Part shown: piece after piece, positions 63,063-64,000 of the stretch
Layout: each line of letters begins with the position of its first letter
How positions within the stretch are numbered: the first letter of the stretch is position 1
Source of the DNA: Voacanga thouarsii
Taxonomy: Eukaryota; Streptophyta; Magnoliopsida; Gentianales; Apocynaceae
DNA: 64,000 bases
Direction of reading: 5' to 3'
Assembly (NCBI GenBank): GCA_026120185.1
Contig: JANUWF010001223.1
Coordinates: 248,001 to 312,000, forward strand
Notes under the pieces: generated by a model
What the model saw: only the letters and a program-made list of their open reading frames with translations
What the model was told of the DNA's origin: nothing
The model's database searches: none
Translations under genes and position numbers: made by a program

Positions 63063-64000
63063 CTCTAGAGCCCAGAACCAAACACTCCCAGTTCACTGAA
63101 GATCTAAAAAAGGAAACCCTGAAACTATTATCTTCACCTAGATTTTTGAGGGGGGCCAAAATGCATGATCAGAGAAAGAGAGGTAAGGCCATGACTAATG
63201 AGAGTTTTAGTGCAGTTTTCTTTCTTTTTAAAGTAAGCAAATGGGAATTTCACTTATTGCTTTTTCTGTGCAATTTTTGTGATGGATAATTTGGGAATTA
63301 ATCAATGTGATTTTTCTCATATTTATGATTACAAAAGTTACACTATTAATAGAAACTATACTGACTATTGAGAACAAAAATACATATTACCCTGAGTACA
63401 AAGGAGAAAAAAGATTTGCGCGGATTGATTTGCCAATTCATTAGTTTGGAAATTGAGATAAAATACAAAATTCAGAGTTAAGGGATAAATTACGTGGAAA
63501 GAAATACTAAAAGAATAATATTTTTTGTTTTTAAAAAATTAAGAGTAAAATTTAAAATAATATTTTAAAATTTTTTGATATGTGAATACCACGCTACCCC
63601 TTAGTTCCGTCACTGACCGGATACTTGGCTTATTAAAAAAGAAAAAAAAGAAAAAAAACGTCTAGTTGGCAAATGGGATCGTGTAATTTCCATTTTGGTG
63701 AATTTTTATTATCTCGTTCTTCTTGTTCTTTCCATTTGGTGAAAAATTCATGGGAAGGGTAAAATGCTGTCTGAAAAAGCAAGTACAAATTTAGAAGAGC
63801 AGGGAAGAAGTGGAAATCATCATACAAGTGGTTTATGGTATGAGGGAAAACCAGGTTGTTTTTTAAGAATGCGTTGTCGAGTGGTGATTGGTTGAGGTAC
63901 TGTGATTCGTTATTGTCTAGTGGGTTTTTGTGGTTCACAGGTTTTCAAGCAAGCGTTCGTACCGTCAGCTGTATCTTTCGGTTGTACGGACATCTAATGC
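63063..64000 (-). promoter_or_regulatory. AP1 upstream region (partial, to window end)
   Basis: Just under 1 kb of upstream DNA. Several GTAC cores (the SPL-protein target) occur, for example near 63782, 63895, 63958 and 63984, but this tetranucleotide is common by chance. I found no perfect 10-bp CArG box. Nothing coding is supportable here. Confidence 0.4.

Noticed and set aside
63063..64000. CArG box and LFY sites in the AP1 upstream region
   Set aside because: Only a 9-bp CCATTTTGG word was seen, one base short of the 10-bp CArG consensus, and I found no convincing LFY site.
1..64000. A previously undescribed multi-gene system
   Set aside because: The intact genes are familiar and functionally unrelated to each other. 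The remaining structure is explained by transposons, pseudogenes and organellar DNA.

Overview
This window is nuclear DNA of a flowering plant, most likely a core eudicot. Genes contain many introns with GT/AG borders, the intergenic DNA is very AT-rich with many microsatellites, and the transposable elements are plant types (Ty1-copia, an L1-type LINE with RNase H, Tourist, Stowaway and hAT MITEs). A euAP1-clade MADS-box gene places it in the core eudicots. The species cannot be named from sequence alone. All exon borders were assembled by eye from splice signals and reading-frame continuity.

Left part (1-19800): the 5' end of an unrecognised gene leaves the left edge on the minus strand. 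A 5'-truncated Ty1-copia element (676-3335) lies in its upstream region. Next are two complete minus-strand housekeeping genes: NOP14 (5344-12840, 14 exons, about 941 aa, small-subunit ribosome biogenesis) and a USP-like alpha-hydrolase-fold gene (16374-17575, 3 exons). A Tourist MITE sits in a NOP14 intron and a Stowaway MITE sits between the genes.

Middle part (19800-53300): mostly mobile DNA and gene debris. It holds a decayed LINE (19799-25972), a plastid-derived insert with a trnL-CAA relic (about 26330-26640), a truncated aconitase pseudogene (28877-29976), and two nested solo LTRs, each with a perfect 5-bp target duplication (30203-33760 and 30875-32916). It also holds a full-length but dead Ty1-copia element (38035-47657) inserted in an intron of a receptor-kinase pseudogene whose two exons lie on either side. 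Degenerate minisatellites occur beyond both sides of that pseudogene, in opposite orientations. A hAT-type MITE with an 8-bp target duplication lies at 49882-50478.

Right part (53300-64000): a RING-H2 E3 ligase gene (54361-56915, plus strand) lies tail-to-tail with an APETALA1/SQUAMOSA-type floral MADS-box gene (57750-63025, minus strand, 8 exons, 243 aa). The AP1 upstream region runs to the window end.

The four intact genes do not form a pathway. From memory, NOP14, the USP-like gene and AP1 are also close together in Arabidopsis (At1g69070, At1g69080, At1g69120), so the block is probably an ancient syntenic segment inflated by retrotransposons. I found no convincing new biological system. 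The most informative observations are the transposon stratigraphy, the retroelement-split kinase pseudogene, the plastid insert, a dispersed hairpin family, and the telo-box plus site II promoter of NOP14.
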